Source: Planctomycetota bacterium (lineage in GTDB: Bacteria; Planctomycetota; UBA1135; GCA-002686595). From it: DNA of 59,680 nt. This document shows positions 38,419 through 48,305 of this stretch, piece by piece (position 1 is the first letter of the stretch; the number at the start of each line of letters is the position of its first letter). Made by a program: the position numbers and the translations under genes. The stretch is taken from contig SIAI01000026.1 of assembly GCA_009691855.1 (NCBI GenBank), positions 1 through 59,680 on the forward strand, given 5' to 3'. The notes beneath the pieces were generated by a model. The model was not told the DNA's origin, ran no database searches, and worked only from the letters and a program-made list of their open reading frames with translations.

Positions 38419-40925
38419 CTACGAGCGCAGGCTCTCGATCGGCCGCGTATGCAGCGCGTGCGCGCAAGCGGCGAGACCGCACAGGGCCGCGAGCGTCGCA
38501 GCGACCAAGCCCGCCAGCGGCGCGGTCCACCAGGGCACGTCCGAGTCGAACTCGAGCACGTGCTCGAAGAAGGCCCAGGCGAGGGCGCTCGCGCCCAGCG
38601 CGCCCAGCAAGCCGGCCACGCCGCCCAGCAGCGCGAATTCGAGCGCGAACAGGCGTGCCACGCCGCCGCGCGTGACGCCCAGCACCTTCCACAGCGCGAC
38701 CTCGCGCACGCGCCGCAGCGCGCCGAGGCTGGCCACGCCGGCCAGCAGAACGAGACCAACGGCGACGGTGAACGCGCCCAGCAGCTCGACCGCCAGGGCC
38801 GAGCGCGAGAGCACGTACGAGACTTTCTCCAGGATCGAGCGCACGCGGATCACGGTCACGTTGGGGCACGCGGCGACGAGCGCGTCCTGCACGCGCTGCT
38901 CGCGCTCGGGCGCAACGTTGGCGGCCGCCAGCAGGCTGTGCGGCGCCGCATCGAGCGCGCCGGGCTCGGCCACGATGAAGAAGTTGATGCCGAAGCTCTC
39001 CCACTCGACCTGGCGCAGGCTGGTGACCACGAACTCGATCGGCAGACCCGAGAACTCGAGGGTGAGCGGCGAGCCGAGGAGCGCGCCGATGTCCTCGGCG
39101 TAGTCCTGCTCCAGGCTGAGCTCGAGGTGCTGCGGGTCGCTCCACAGCTCGCCGGCCACCAGGTGGTTGTCGGGGCCGAGCTCCTGCTGCCAGGTCAGGC
39201 GCTGCTCGCGCGTCAGGGCCCAGCGCCCGCGGCCCTCGCCGTGGACGAGGGCCTGGGCCTCGGCCGAGAGGCCGTTGATGCGCGTCAGGCGTCCGCTGGC
39301 CAGCGGCACGATGCGCACGTCCTGCGCGCCTTCGGCGGCGAGCACGCGCTCGAACTCGGCGCGCTGGTCGGGCTGCAGGTCGAGGAAGAACAGGCTCGCG
39401 CCGCCGGGCGGGAGCGCGCTCGTCAGACGCGCGGAGAGGCGCGTTTCGACCAGGAGCAGCGTCACGACCACCAGCGTGCCGAGGCCCAGCGCGACCACCG
39501 CGCCCAGGACGCCCGCGCCCGGCCGCGCCAGGGCCGCGATGCCGTGCGCCAGCGAGGCGGGCAGGCGTTCGCGCGGCAACCAGCGCGCGAGGCGCGTGAG
39601 CCCGCGCGCGCCGAGCGCCAGCACGCCCAGCAGCGCCGCGACGAGGCCCGTGAAGCCCGCGGCGAGGCCGAGCTCCTCGCTCTGCACCCACGCGGCCACG
39701 AACACCGAGCCGATCAGCGCGCCGAGCGCGGCCAGCGTCAACGCGCGCTTCGCCGGCAGCGGCTCGGCCTCGTGGCGCAACACGCGCACCGGCGGCACGC
39801 GCCACACCGCGGCCAGCGCCGGCAGGCTGAAGGCCACGGCCACCAGCGTGCCCAGGCCGATGCCGCGCAGGATCGACAGCGGTTGCCAGCCGAGCGTGAG
39901 GCCGCGCGGCAAGAGCTCGGGCAGGAAACGCGGCACGCACAGCGGCAGGAAGCTGCCCAGCAAGGAGCCGAGCGCGCTGCCCACCGTCGCCAGCGCGAGC
40001 ACGTGCCCGGCGTACATCCACAGCACCTCGCGCGGCGTGAAGCCGAGCACGCGCAGGACTCCTATGCTGGCCACGCGCGTGCCGATCCAGGCGCGCACGA
40101 TCTCGGCCACGCCCACGCCGCCCAGGATCAGCGAGAGCAGCGCGACCAGGCCGAGGTAGCGCTCGACCTGCCGCGCGGCGCGCTGCACCTGGGGCTGGGC
40201 CTCCTCGTGCGAGTCGATGCGCGCCTCGCCCATGGGCACGCGCTCGCTCAGCGTGTCGGCCCACTCGGCCGCGGGTCCGGCGCTCGGCGGCAGCGCGAGC
40301 AGCGCGCCGTAGGTGATGCGGCTGCCCACGCCCTCGAGCTGCATCGAGTGGAAGCCTGCGAGCGTGCTGAACACGCGCGGTCCGGAGGTGAAGGTCGGAT
40401 CGAGGCGCCCGGGCTCGTCGAGCACGAGCGCGGCGACCCTGAAGCGCGCGACGCCGAGGGCGAGCTCGTCGCCCACGCAGAGGCCGAGGCCCGCGGCGAG
40501 CTCGCTCGCCACCGCGACCGCGCCGTCGTCGAGGCGCGCGTCCAGCGTGCCCGGCGGCTCGAGCACGAGCGCGCCGTGGTAGGGAAAACCCGCGCCGACG
40601 GCCTTGAGCTCGACCAGGCGGCTCTGACCGCTCGCCGTCGCGCGTGCCATGGTCTGCACCAGGCGCACCTCGCAGCGCTCGCTGTCCGGCTCGGCGTCCA
40701 GCGCGGCCACGAGCTCGTCCGCCAGCGGTTCGCGCGCGCGGATCCACACGTCGCCGCCCAGCAGCTCCTTCGATTGCGCGGCGATCGCCGCGCGTACCGA
40801 GCGCGCCAGACCCGAGACGCCCACCACCGCAAACGAGCCCAGCGCCAGGCACGCGGTGAAGAATGCCAGGCGTCCGCGCGCGCCGCGCGACTCGCGTTGC
40901 GCGGCCCGGAAGAGCAGCGCGAACC

Positions 40926-40929
<4 letters not shown>
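38419..40929 (-). CDS. FtsX-like ABC permease (YbbP type)
   Basis: 836 residues from a GTG at 40929 overlapping the ATPase stop. N-terminal helix, a periplasmic region of about 200 residues, then FtsX-type helices (VALLSLILGGVGVAEIVRAW), a second periplasmic region and a final three-helix bundle (VGLVLLAGVASLGALRRVREVALWK). The duplicated layout with about ten helices matches YbbP-like permeases, which pair with YbbA-type ATPases and act on lipids or envelope enzymes rather than importing solutes. Confidence 0.88.
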
Positions 40930-41621
<692 letters not shown>

Positions 41622-41708
41622 GGGCGCACGATGAACGATTCGCGCGTCGAGCGGAAGAGGATGCAGGAAGCTCAACAGGCCCGGGGCGCGGCCGTAGAGT
41701 CTCTCGCG

Positions 41709-42437
41709 ATGAATCGGCGCTGGTTCGTGCTCTCCGTGCTCGTTCTGCTCGTGACCGCTTGCGGCGGGGGCGGGGACGCGCGCCCCTCCGACGCGGCGCC
41801 GCTGTCACCCGAGGCGCTGTCGAAGCCGGCGGGGGGAGCCCGCGCAGAGACGAGCGCGCCCGAGGTGCCTGCCGACGCTCCGCTGGTGGTGTTCCTCGGC
41901 GATAGCATCACGGCCGGCCTGCACCTCGAGCCCGCCGAGGCCTTTCCGGCCGTGCTGCAGCGCGAGCTCGCCGCCGCCGGGCACCCGTTCCGTTTGGTCA
42001 ACGCCGGTGTGAGCGGCGACACCAGCGCCGGCGGCCTGCGGCGCCTGGACTGGGTGCTGGAACAACACCCGGACGTGCTGGTGCTCGAGCTCGGCGGCAA
42101 CGACGGCCTGCGCGGCCAGCCGGCGGCGGAGATCGGTGCGCGTCTGCGCCAGATGGTCGCGCGCGCGCAGGGCGCCGAGGTGCGCGTGCTCTTGCTCGGC
42201 GTGCGCCTGCCGCCGAGCCTGGGCGCGGACTACGTGCGCGAGTTCGAGGAGCAGTATGCGCACATCGCCGCCGAGTTCGACTGTGCCACCGTTCCCTGCT
42301 TCATGGAAGGCGTCGGCGGCGTGCGCGGGATGATGCTGGAGGACGGCATCCACCCCAACCGCGCGGGCCACCAGCGCATCGCGCAGAACCTGGCCGCGCC
42401 GCTGCAAGAGCTGCTCGAACTCGTACGCGCACACTGA
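41709..42437 (+). CDS. SGNH-family esterase (TesA-like) lipoprotein
   Basis: 242 residues. Lipobox VTAC (Cys18) then a Pro/Ala linker. Catalytic blocks: GDSITAG with Ser66, NAGVSGDTSAGG, LGGNDGLRG, and DGIHPNRAGH with the Asp-His pair, i.e. the four SGNH blocks of TesA-type arylesterase/thioesterase. Envelope location suggests hydrolysis of small esters or lipids. Genes tesA and ybbA/ybbP are neighbours in E. coli, and the same trio is preserved here with tesA divergent. Confidence 0.9.
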   Translation: MNRRWFVLSVLVLLVTACGGGGDARPSDAAPLSPEALSKPAGGARAETSAPEVPADAPLVVFLGDSITAGLHLEPAEAFPAVLQRELAAAGHPFRLVNAGVSGDTSAGGLRRLDWVLEQHPDVLVLELGGNDGLRGQPAAEIGARLRQMVARAQGAEVRVLLLGVRLPPSLGADYVREFEEQYAHIAAEFDCATVPCFMEGVGGVRGMMLEDGIHPNRAGHQRIAQNLAAPLQELLELVRAH

Positions 42438-42503
42438 GCGGGGTTCGGATTCGCGCGGTGGGATCCGGAGGCGCGGCGCGCGCGTGGTGCTAACGTGCAG
42501 CGC

Positions 42504-43325
42504 ATGCAAGTCGAAGAGTGCGACGAGTACATCCTGGGCACCGACGCGCTGGAGCTCGAGCGTCTGCGCTTCCAGCACCAGGTCTGGGTGCGCGCGGCCT
42601 ACGAGCTGTTCGAGCGCGCGCAGCTCGGCGCGGGCCAGACGGTGCTCGACCTGGGCTGCGGGCCGGGCTTCACCACCTTCGAGCTCGCGCACGTGGTCGG
42701 GCCGAGCGGACGCGTGATCGCGCGCGACATCAGCGCGCGCTTCATCGCCACGCTGCGTCACGAGTGCGCGCGGCTCCATCTGCGGCACGTCGAGCCGAGC
42801 CTCGGACCGGTGGAAGAGCTGGCCCTCGACGACGGCAGCCTCGATGCGGCCTACGCGCGCTGGCTCTTCTGCTGGCTCGCCGATCCGGCGCCGGCCCTGG
42901 AGCGCGTGGCGCGCGCGCTGAAGCCCGGCGGCGTGCTGCTGTTGCAGGAGTACGTCGACTGGGGCGCGCTGCGGATGTTCCCGCACGGTCCGGCCTTCGC
43001 GCGCGCGGTGCAGGCGGCGCTCGCGAGCTGGAAGGCGGGCGGGGCCACGATCGACTTCGCCGCGCGCGCGCCCGAGCTCGCCCCGCGCTTCGGCTTCGCG
43101 CTCGAGCACTTCGCGCCGCGCGCGCGCATCGGCCGCGTGGGCTCGCTCGAGTGGCGCTGGATCGACACCTTCTTCCGCATCTACCTGCCCAAGGTGGTCG
43201 AGCGCGGGCTGCTCACCCAGCAGGAGTTCGAGGCCTGGCTCAGCGAGTGGGAGCAGCGCGCGGCGGCGGGGGCGACCTGGGTCCAGACGCCGACCGTGGC
43301 CGACGTGATCCTCCGGCGGCGCTGA
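42504..43325 (+). CDS. class I SAM-dependent methyltransferase
   Basis: 273 residues from the ATG at 42504 (a GTG three codons upstream is possible). Motif I is VLDLGCGPG at 47-55, followed by the acidic loop and post-motif strands (LDAAYARWLFCWLADPAPAL, GGVLLLQEY). The C-terminal helical region resembles UbiE/type 11 methyltransferases. Substrate unknown. It lies upstream of the bufferin-like operon with a 218-base gap, so co-transcription is not assumed. Confidence 0.85.
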   Translation: MQVEECDEYILGTDALELERLRFQHQVWVRAAYELFERAQLGAGQTVLDLGCGPGFTTFELAHVVGPSGRVIARDISARFIATLRHECARLHLRHVEPSLGPVEELALDDGSLDAAYARWLFCWLADPAPALERVARALKPGGVLLLQEYVDWGALRMFPHGPAFARAVQAALASWKAGGATIDFAARAPELAPRFGFALEHFAPRARIGRVGSLEWRWIDTFFRIYLPKVVERGLLTQQEFEAWLSEWEQRAAAGATWVQTPTVADVILRRR

Positions 43326-43543
43326 CCCGAACGAAGGCGGGGCGCTCCAGGGTCGGGTTCCTGGGCAAGGTCTGGGTAGGAATGGGCCCTTGGCGGTCGC
43401 GCTCGTCCTGGTTCCCTGTCCCAGCGACCCCCGACGTTTCGTACGGTGGCAATCCGAATGGGGGGCTGCGACCGTATCGTCTTCCCGACGAACGGGGCGA
43501 ACCCCGATCCATCCCCAGACCACACGAACGAGAGTAGGAAAAC

Positions 43544-43927
43544 GTGAACATCGACAAGAAGAACGCCCCCGCCCTGGCCGCTAGCGTCCTCGCCCTGGCC
43601 GTCGGTGGGTTGCTGCTCGGCGCCGGCGCGAGCTGCAAGTCCCACGACGAGGGCCACTCCAAGATGGAGATGAGCAGCATGCCCAAGCATGCCTGCAAGG
43701 GCATGAACGCGTGCAAGGGTAACGGCGGCTGCAAGAGCGGCGCCAGCGGCTGCGCGGGCAAGAACGCGTGCAAGGGCAACGGTGGCTGCGCCACGGCCGA
43801 CAAGCACGGCTGCAAGGGTGCCAACGCCTGCAAGGGCCAGGGCGGCTGCAAGTCGGGCGACGCGGGCTGCGCTGGCAAGAACTCGTGCAAGGGCCAGGGC
43901 GGCTGCGCCGTGCCGGTCAAGCACTAG
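43544..43927 (+). CDS. bufferin-like Cys-rich ribosomal peptide precursor
   Basis: 127 residues, GTG start with TAGGAA 8 bases upstream. Signal peptide about 1-29 followed by Cys31. Twelve further cysteines at 51, 57, 63, 70, 76, 82, 90, 96, 102, 109, 115 and 121 form four C-x5-C-x5-C triplets, mostly written CKGxNxCKGxGGC, arranged as two 39-residue units. The DUF692 and DUF2063 genes follow directly. This matches the organisation of bufferins, exported metal-buffering peptides whose cysteines are modified by MNIO enzymes. Modification and metal binding are inferred, not seen. Confidence 0.85.
   Translation: MNIDKKNAPALAASVLALAVGGLLLGAGASCKSHDEGHSKMEMSSMPKHACKGMNACKGNGGCKSGASGCAGKNACKGNGGCATADKHGCKGANACKGQGGCKSGDAGCAGKNSCKGQGGCAVPVKH
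43694..43906 (+). repeat. tandem Cys-triplet repeat inside the precursor gene
   Basis: Codons 51-121 contain two direct repeats of 39 codons (starting at Cys51 and Cys90). Each is composed of two C-x5-C-x5-C blocks joined by a six- or seven-residue spacer. Codon use differs between copies, so the duplication is not recent and the periodicity is kept by selection on the protein. Confidence 0.8.
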
Positions 43928-43948
43928 AATCGAGCTCGACGAACCATC

Positions 43949-43981
43949 CGGCCGTGGTTCCGTTTCGCGGAGCCACGGCCG
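43949..43981 (+). promoter_or_regulatory. strong intercistronic hairpin between precursor and MNIO gene
   Basis: CGGCCGTGG-T-TCCG (43949-43962) pairs with CGGA-G-CCACGGCCG (43968-43981): 14 pairs including one T-G wobble, with a five-base TTTCG loop. No T run follows, so it is not a classical terminator. It sits 21 bases after the precursor stop and 9 bases before the MNIO ATG. It could protect the upstream mRNA from 3' decay or attenuate read-through, giving more precursor than enzyme, as is common for ribosomal peptide operons. Confidence 0.65.
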
Positions 43982-43990
43982 TATTCGCTC

Positions 43991-44863
43991 ATGCGCGCCA
44001 ACCGCAATCGCTGGAACCTGCCCGACCTCGGTCTGGGCGTGGGTCTGCGCACGCAGCACTTCGGGCACGTGCTCGAGCACCGACCCGCGGTCGACTGGTT
44101 CGAGATCGTGTCCGAGAACTTCATGGCGACCGGCGGGCGCCCGCTGCAGGTGCTCGACCAGATCGCCGCGCGCTATCCGATGGTGATGCACGGCGTGTCG
44201 CTGTCGATCGGCAGCACGGACGCGCTCGATTTCGAATACCTGCGCGAGCTGAAGAAGCTCGTCGCGCGCTGCAAGCCCGTGTGGCTCGGCGACCACGTGT
44301 GCTGGACGGGCGTCGCGGGGCGCAACAACCACGACCTGCTGCCGCTGCCCTACGACGAGGCGACGCTCGCGCACCTCGTGGAGCGCATCCGCGTCGTGCA
44401 GGACTTCCTCGAGCGCCCGCTGGTGCTCGAGAACCCGTCCACCTACGTCACCTTCGCGCGCTCGACGATCCCCGAGGGCGAGTTCCTGGCGCGCCTGGCG
44501 GAAGAGGCCGACTGCGCGCTGCTCCTCGACGTGAACAACGTCTACGTCTCGTGCCGCAACCACGGCTGGGACGCGGACGCGTACCTCGCCGCGATCCCGT
44601 ACGAGCGCGTGGTGCAGATCCACCTCGCCGGTCACACCGACAAGGGCACGCACTGCATCGACACGCACACCGGCCACACCATCGACGCCGTGTGGCGGCT
44701 GTACGCCGAGGTCATGCGCCGCGCCGGCACGATCGCGACGATGGTCGAGTGGGACCAGGACATCCCCGAGTTCGAGGTCGTGCACGCCGAGGTGTTGCGC
44801 GCGCGCGAGTTTCAGGGCGCGGCGACGCCCGCCGCTCCGGCGAAGGCGGCGACGCGTGGCTGA
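43991..44863 (+). CDS. bufB: DUF692 multinuclear iron oxidase (BufB/MbnB-like)
   Basis: 290 residues with the TIM-barrel pattern of DUF692: WFEIVSENF with Glu38, MHGVSLSIGS with His67, LGDHVCWTG with Asp101/His102, LENPSTYVTF with Glu147, LLDVNNVYVS with Asp180, IHLAGHT with His211 and VEWDQDIPEF with Glu253. These conserved His/Glu/Asp positions hold a di- or tri-iron centre in MbnB and TglH. Family members convert peptide cysteines to oxazolone-thioamide or related groups. The adjacent Cys-rich precursor is the obvious substrate. Cytoplasmic, so modification would precede export. Confidence 0.9.
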   Translation: MRANRNRWNLPDLGLGVGLRTQHFGHVLEHRPAVDWFEIVSENFMATGGRPLQVLDQIAARYPMVMHGVSLSIGSTDALDFEYLRELKKLVARCKPVWLGDHVCWTGVAGRNNHDLLPLPYDEATLAHLVERIRVVQDFLERPLVLENPSTYVTFARSTIPEGEFLARLAEEADCALLLDVNNVYVSCRNHGWDADAYLAAIPYERVVQIHLAGHTDKGTHCIDTHTGHTIDAVWRLYAEVMRRAGTIATMVEWDQDIPEFEVVHAEVLRAREFQGAATPAAPAKAATRG

Positions 44864-45698
44864 GCAACTCGCCGCGCTCGAGCGCTGGATGCAAGCGCTG
44901 CTCACGCACCCGGACGGACCGCAGCGCGGCGCCGAGACCGCCGAGGCGCGCGCCGCGCTGGCCGTCGAGATCGAGGACGTGTTCCTGCCCTCGAAGGAGC
45001 TCACGCCCGCCGAGCGCGTCGGCGTCTACGCCGACATGTACTTCGTGCGCCTGGTCGAGGTGCTCGAGGACGAGTTCCCCGGCCTGGTGCACCTGCTCGG
45101 CCACGAGCGCGCCCACGCGCTGTTCCAGGAGTACGTCCACGCGCATCCGTCGCGGCACTACAGCCTGAACCAGCTCGGGCTGCGCCTCGAGGCCTTCGTG
45201 CGCGACGAGGCGGCCGACATCGAGCCGCGCGCCTTCGCCGTCGAGCTCGCGCGCCTCGAGCGCGCGATTCAGGACGTGTTCGACGCGCCCGAGTGCGCGT
45301 CGCTCGGCGCCGAGGCCATCGCGAGCGTGCCCGCCGAGCGCTGGGCTCGAGCGCGCCTCGTGCCGATCCCCGCCTTCCGCTTGCTCGCCTTCGAGCACCC
45401 GCTCAACGCCTGGTACCGCGCCTTCCGCGAAGAGGCGCCGCTGCCCGCGCTCGCGCGCGAGCCGAGCCACGTCGCCGTCTTCCGCCAGAACGGCCGCGTG
45501 TGGCGCATGGACCTGACGCGCGCCCAGCACGCGCTGCTCACCGCGCTCGCCGCCGGTCGCGCGCTCGAACCAGCGCTGCTCGAGCTCGCCGAGGCCGGCC
45601 ACGACCTCGCCGCGATCGCGCCCGAGCTCCAGGGCTGGTTCCGCACCTGGGCCGCCGAGGGCTTCTTCGCGCGCGTGGAGACGGACGAGAGCGAGTGA
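44856..45698 (+). CDS. bufC: DUF2063 partner protein (BufC/HvfC/MbnC-like)
   Basis: 280 residues, GTG start overlapping the MNIO gene by 8 bases. The N-terminal domain (LAALERWMQALLTHPDG, VGVYADMYFVRLVEVLEDEFP) is the conserved DUF2063 putative DNA-binding domain, which in characterised systems forms the precursor-binding partner of the MNIO. The C-terminal half (RMDLTRAQHALLTALAAG, WFRTWAAEGFF) is typical of HvfC/BufC. Together with the two upstream genes this completes a minimal precursor-enzyme-partner set. No DoxX-type membrane protein (BufD) is seen nearby. Confidence 0.88.
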   Translation: MAEQLAALERWMQALLTHPDGPQRGAETAEARAALAVEIEDVFLPSKELTPAERVGVYADMYFVRLVEVLEDEFPGLVHLLGHERAHALFQEYVHAHPSRHYSLNQLGLRLEAFVRDEAADIEPRAFAVELARLERAIQDVFDAPECASLGAEAIASVPAERWARARLVPIPAFRLLAFEHPLNAWYRAFREEAPLPALAREPSHVAVFRQNGRVWRMDLTRAQHALLTALAAGRALEPALLELAEAGHDLAAIAPELQGWFRTWAAEGFFARVETDESE

Positions 45699-45717
45699 AC
45701 GGCGAGCGCGAGCGCGC

Positions 45718-46926
45718 TCACCCGACGACGGACGTCTTCGCGCGCAACTCCGCCAGCGCCTTGCGCGCGTCCATCACCGTCTGACGCTCCTCGTCGATGT
45801 CGGCGCTCGCGGCCTTCGTGAACCAGCGTCGCGCGCGCGGAAGGCTTCGCGCGACGCCCTCACCGTCGTGATAGCAGAGGCCGAGGAGGTACATGGCGTA
45901 CGGCTCACCGAGGCCTGCGGAGCGGCGGTACAGGCGCGCCGCGCGCGCGAGGTCCTCCTTCACGCCGTCGCCGTTGTGGTAGAAGCGGCCGAGCATGCAC
46001 AGCGACTCCGGATCGCCGCCCGCGGCGCTCTTGCTCAGCCAGGCGAGCGCGCGCCGCGCGATGGGCGGCCGCTCGCGTTCCCCTTCGTAGTGATCGCAGA
46101 TCTGCCACGCAGCCCTCGGATGCCCGAGGCGCGCGGCCTTCTCGAAGCGCGCGAGCGCGCGCGGCCAGCTCTGCGCGAAGTGGTCGCCGTACTTGTGCAT
46201 CAAGCCCAGGTTGAACCAGGCCTCCGCCTCGCCCTGCTTCGCGGCGCGCCGGTACCAGCGCGCCGCTTCGGCTCGATTCCGGCGGCCGCCGCTCCCGTAG
46301 TAGAGGGCCACGCCGAGATCGACTTGCGAGAGCGCGTCGCCCGTGGCGGCTGCGCGTCGCAGCCACTGGACCTCTGTCTGCGGCTTCATCCGGAACCCGT
46401 CGCGCACGAGGCCGCAGATCCGCGTCGCGCCATCCTCGTCACCGTGCTCGTAGGCTTTCGCAAACCACCGGAACGCGCGCGCGGCGCTCTTCCTCACGCC
46501 GAGACCATCGCGATGGGCGTTGCCGAGGAAGACCATCGCGAGCTTGTCGCCTTGGGCTGCGGCAGCGCGGTACAGACGATTCGCGCGTGAGCGGCTCTTC
46601 GGGCCGCCCTCGCCATAAGCCCAGGCGAAACCGAGGCTCAGCTGGGCGTTGGCCAAGCCCTGCGCTGCCGCGCGCTCCCACCAAACGCGCGCCATCTTCT
46701 GGTCGCGCCGCACGCCCTCGCCTTTCTCGTAGCAGCGGCCCAGCCGGTACTGCACCTGAGCGAGGCCCGCCTCGGCGGCTTCGCGCCACCAGCGGACCGC
46801 GAGCCGCTTGCGGATCGGTCGCTTCAAGTAGAAGTCCCAGCCGAGCTCGCGCTGCGCCAAGGCGTCGCCCGCACGCGCCTTCGCGAGCAGACGAACGCGC
46901 CGACCCGATCGCTTCTTCGTCACCAT
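45718..46926 (-). CDS. Sel1-repeat protein (first of a tandem pair)
   Basis: 402 residues from the ATG at 46926, chosen by analogy with the paralogue's start and because it lies 4 bases after that gene's stop. About nine Sel1/TPR-like repeats of 36-38 residues (for example AQVQYRLGRCYEKGEGVRRD, AYAMYLLGLCYHDGEGVAR in shortened form) fill the protein. There is no signal peptide or catalytic domain. Sel1 proteins act as scaffolds in signalling or envelope stress. Converges on the bufferin-like operon. Confidence 0.85.
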   Translation of the reverse strand: MVTKKRSGRRVRLLAKARAGDALAQRELGWDFYLKRPIRKRLAVRWWREAAEAGLAQVQYRLGRCYEKGEGVRRDQKMARVWWERAAAQGLANAQLSLGFAWAYGEGGPKSRSRANRLYRAAAAQGDKLAMVFLGNAHRDGLGVRKSAARAFRWFAKAYEHGDEDGATRICGLVRDGFRMKPQTEVQWLRRAAATGDALSQVDLGVALYYGSGGRRNRAEAARWYRRAAKQGEAEAWFNLGLMHKYGDHFAQSWPRALARFEKAARLGHPRAAWQICDHYEGERERPPIARRALAWLSKSAAGGDPESLCMLGRFYHNGDGVKEDLARAARLYRRSAGLGEPYAMYLLGLCYHDGEGVARSLPRARRWFTKAASADIDEERQTVMDARKALAELRAKTSVVG

Positions 46927-46930
46927 TCGA

Positions 46931-48118
46931 TCAACCCCGGCGTTTCGCAAGCGCGGCGAGCGCGTTGTGCGCCTCGAGCACGGCCTCGCGCTCTTGGTTG
47001 ATGTCTGCGAGGGCGGCCTTCGCGAACCAGCGTCGGGCGCGGGGCAGACTGCGCGCGACGCCCTCGCCGTCGCGGTAGCAGAGGCCGAGGAGGTACATCG
47101 CGTACGCCTCGCCGAGCTCGGCCGACTCGTGGTAGAGGCGCGCCGATCGCGCGTGGTCTCGTCTCACGCCGCTGCCGTTGTGGTAGTGGATGCCGAGCAA
47201 GTACAGGGCCTCCGGGTCGTGCTTCGCGGCAGCCTTCTTCAGCCAGTGGATCGCCCTGCGCGAATCGGACGCTCGAGCGCTCTTCTCCGCGTAGCACTCG
47301 GCGAGTTGCAAGGGCGCACTTGCAGCCCCCAGTCTCGCCGCCCGCTCGAAGCACTTGATCGCCAGCGGCCAGCTCTGCCGGACACCTTGGCCGAACTGGT
47401 AGTGCAACCCCAGGCCGTACCAGGCCCACCGATAGTTCCGTCGCGCCGCCCGCCGCTCCCAGCGCACGGCTTCCTTGAGGTTCTTCCGCAGCCCGTCGCC
47501 CATGGCGAGCCTGGACCCGAGATCATCCTGGGCCGCGGCGTCACCGGACCGCGCGGCGTGGCGGAGCCAGTGCGCCGCTTTCCTACGGTCGAGCTCGCTT
47601 CCGCGTCTGTCCGCGAGCGCGAAGGCCGGCCCTGCCGCGTCGAGATCCCCGGCCTCGGCCGCTTTGCAGAACCACTCGAAGGCGCGCGGCGCGTTCTTCC
47701 GGACGCCGCGCCCGTCTCGGTAGGACATGGCGAGACAGTACATCGCCTTCGAGTCGCCGGCGGTCGCCGCGCGCAGGTAGAGCCGATTCGCGCGCCGCTC
47801 GTCCTTTGGTCCACCCTCGCCCCACGCGCAGACGTTCCCCAGCATTTGAAGTGCCTCGGTCCACCCCTGCGCGGCCGCGCGCTCCAACCACGTGCGCATC
47901 CGCTTGTGGTCGCGGCGCAGGACGAAGCCGCCGTAGCTCATTCCGAGGTAGTACTGCGCCGCGGCGTCTCCGGAGTACGCCGCCTTCCGCCACCAGAACG
48001 CCGCCGGGCGCTTGCGCATCGGGCGCACGAAGAAGTAGTTCCGGCCGAGCTCCGTCTGCGCCGCGACGTCTCCACCACGCGCACGCGCCAAGAGACGCGG
48101 ACGCGACGACGATCTCAT
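46931..48118 (-). CDS. Sel1-repeat protein (second of a tandem pair)
   Basis: 395 residues from the ATG at 48118. The frame stays open further upstream, but that part is Cys/Arg-rich and lacks counterpart in the paralogue. Nine Sel1-like repeats are present, with a last repeat (YAMYLLGLCYRDGEGVARSL) nearly identical to the neighbour. The two genes clearly arose by tandem duplication and are probably co-transcribed, this one first. Confidence 0.85.
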   Translation of the reverse strand: MRSSSRPRLLARARGGDVAAQTELGRNYFFVRPMRKRPAAFWWRKAAYSGDAAAQYYLGMSYGGFVLRRDHKRMRTWLERAAAQGWTEALQMLGNVCAWGEGGPKDERRANRLYLRAATAGDSKAMYCLAMSYRDGRGVRKNAPRAFEWFCKAAEAGDLDAAGPAFALADRRGSELDRRKAAHWLRHAARSGDAAAQDDLGSRLAMGDGLRKNLKEAVRWERRAARRNYRWAWYGLGLHYQFGQGVRQSWPLAIKCFERAARLGAASAPLQLAECYAEKSARASDSRRAIHWLKKAAAKHDPEALYLLGIHYHNGSGVRRDHARSARLYHESAELGEAYAMYLLGLCYRDGEGVARSLPRARRWFAKAALADINQEREAVLEAHNALAALAKRRG

Positions 48119-48305
48119 GTTCTTGATCTGCGCCACGGCCTCGCTCCCTCGCGCACAGCATAGCGCGCGCGGTGCGCAGCGGGGGAGCCACGGCTCCGCG
48201 AGCACGTTCTCGAGCTCCGTGCGCTGCACGCCCACGGGGACGAACTTCGCGCGCTCGGGGAACTTGCGCGGCAACACGCGCGCGAGCTCGCGGCACGGCG
48301 CCGTG

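Noticed and set aside
43442..43476. TACGGT ... ACCGTA inverted repeat upstream of the bufferin-like precursor
   Set aside because: Six-base arms 23 bases apart are expected by chance in this composition. No promoter could be anchored to it.
43694..43906. Regular direct repeats that might be read as a CRISPR array
   Set aside because: The repeats are in-frame coding repeats of the Cys-rich precursor, with codon-level variation and no unique spacers or cas genes.
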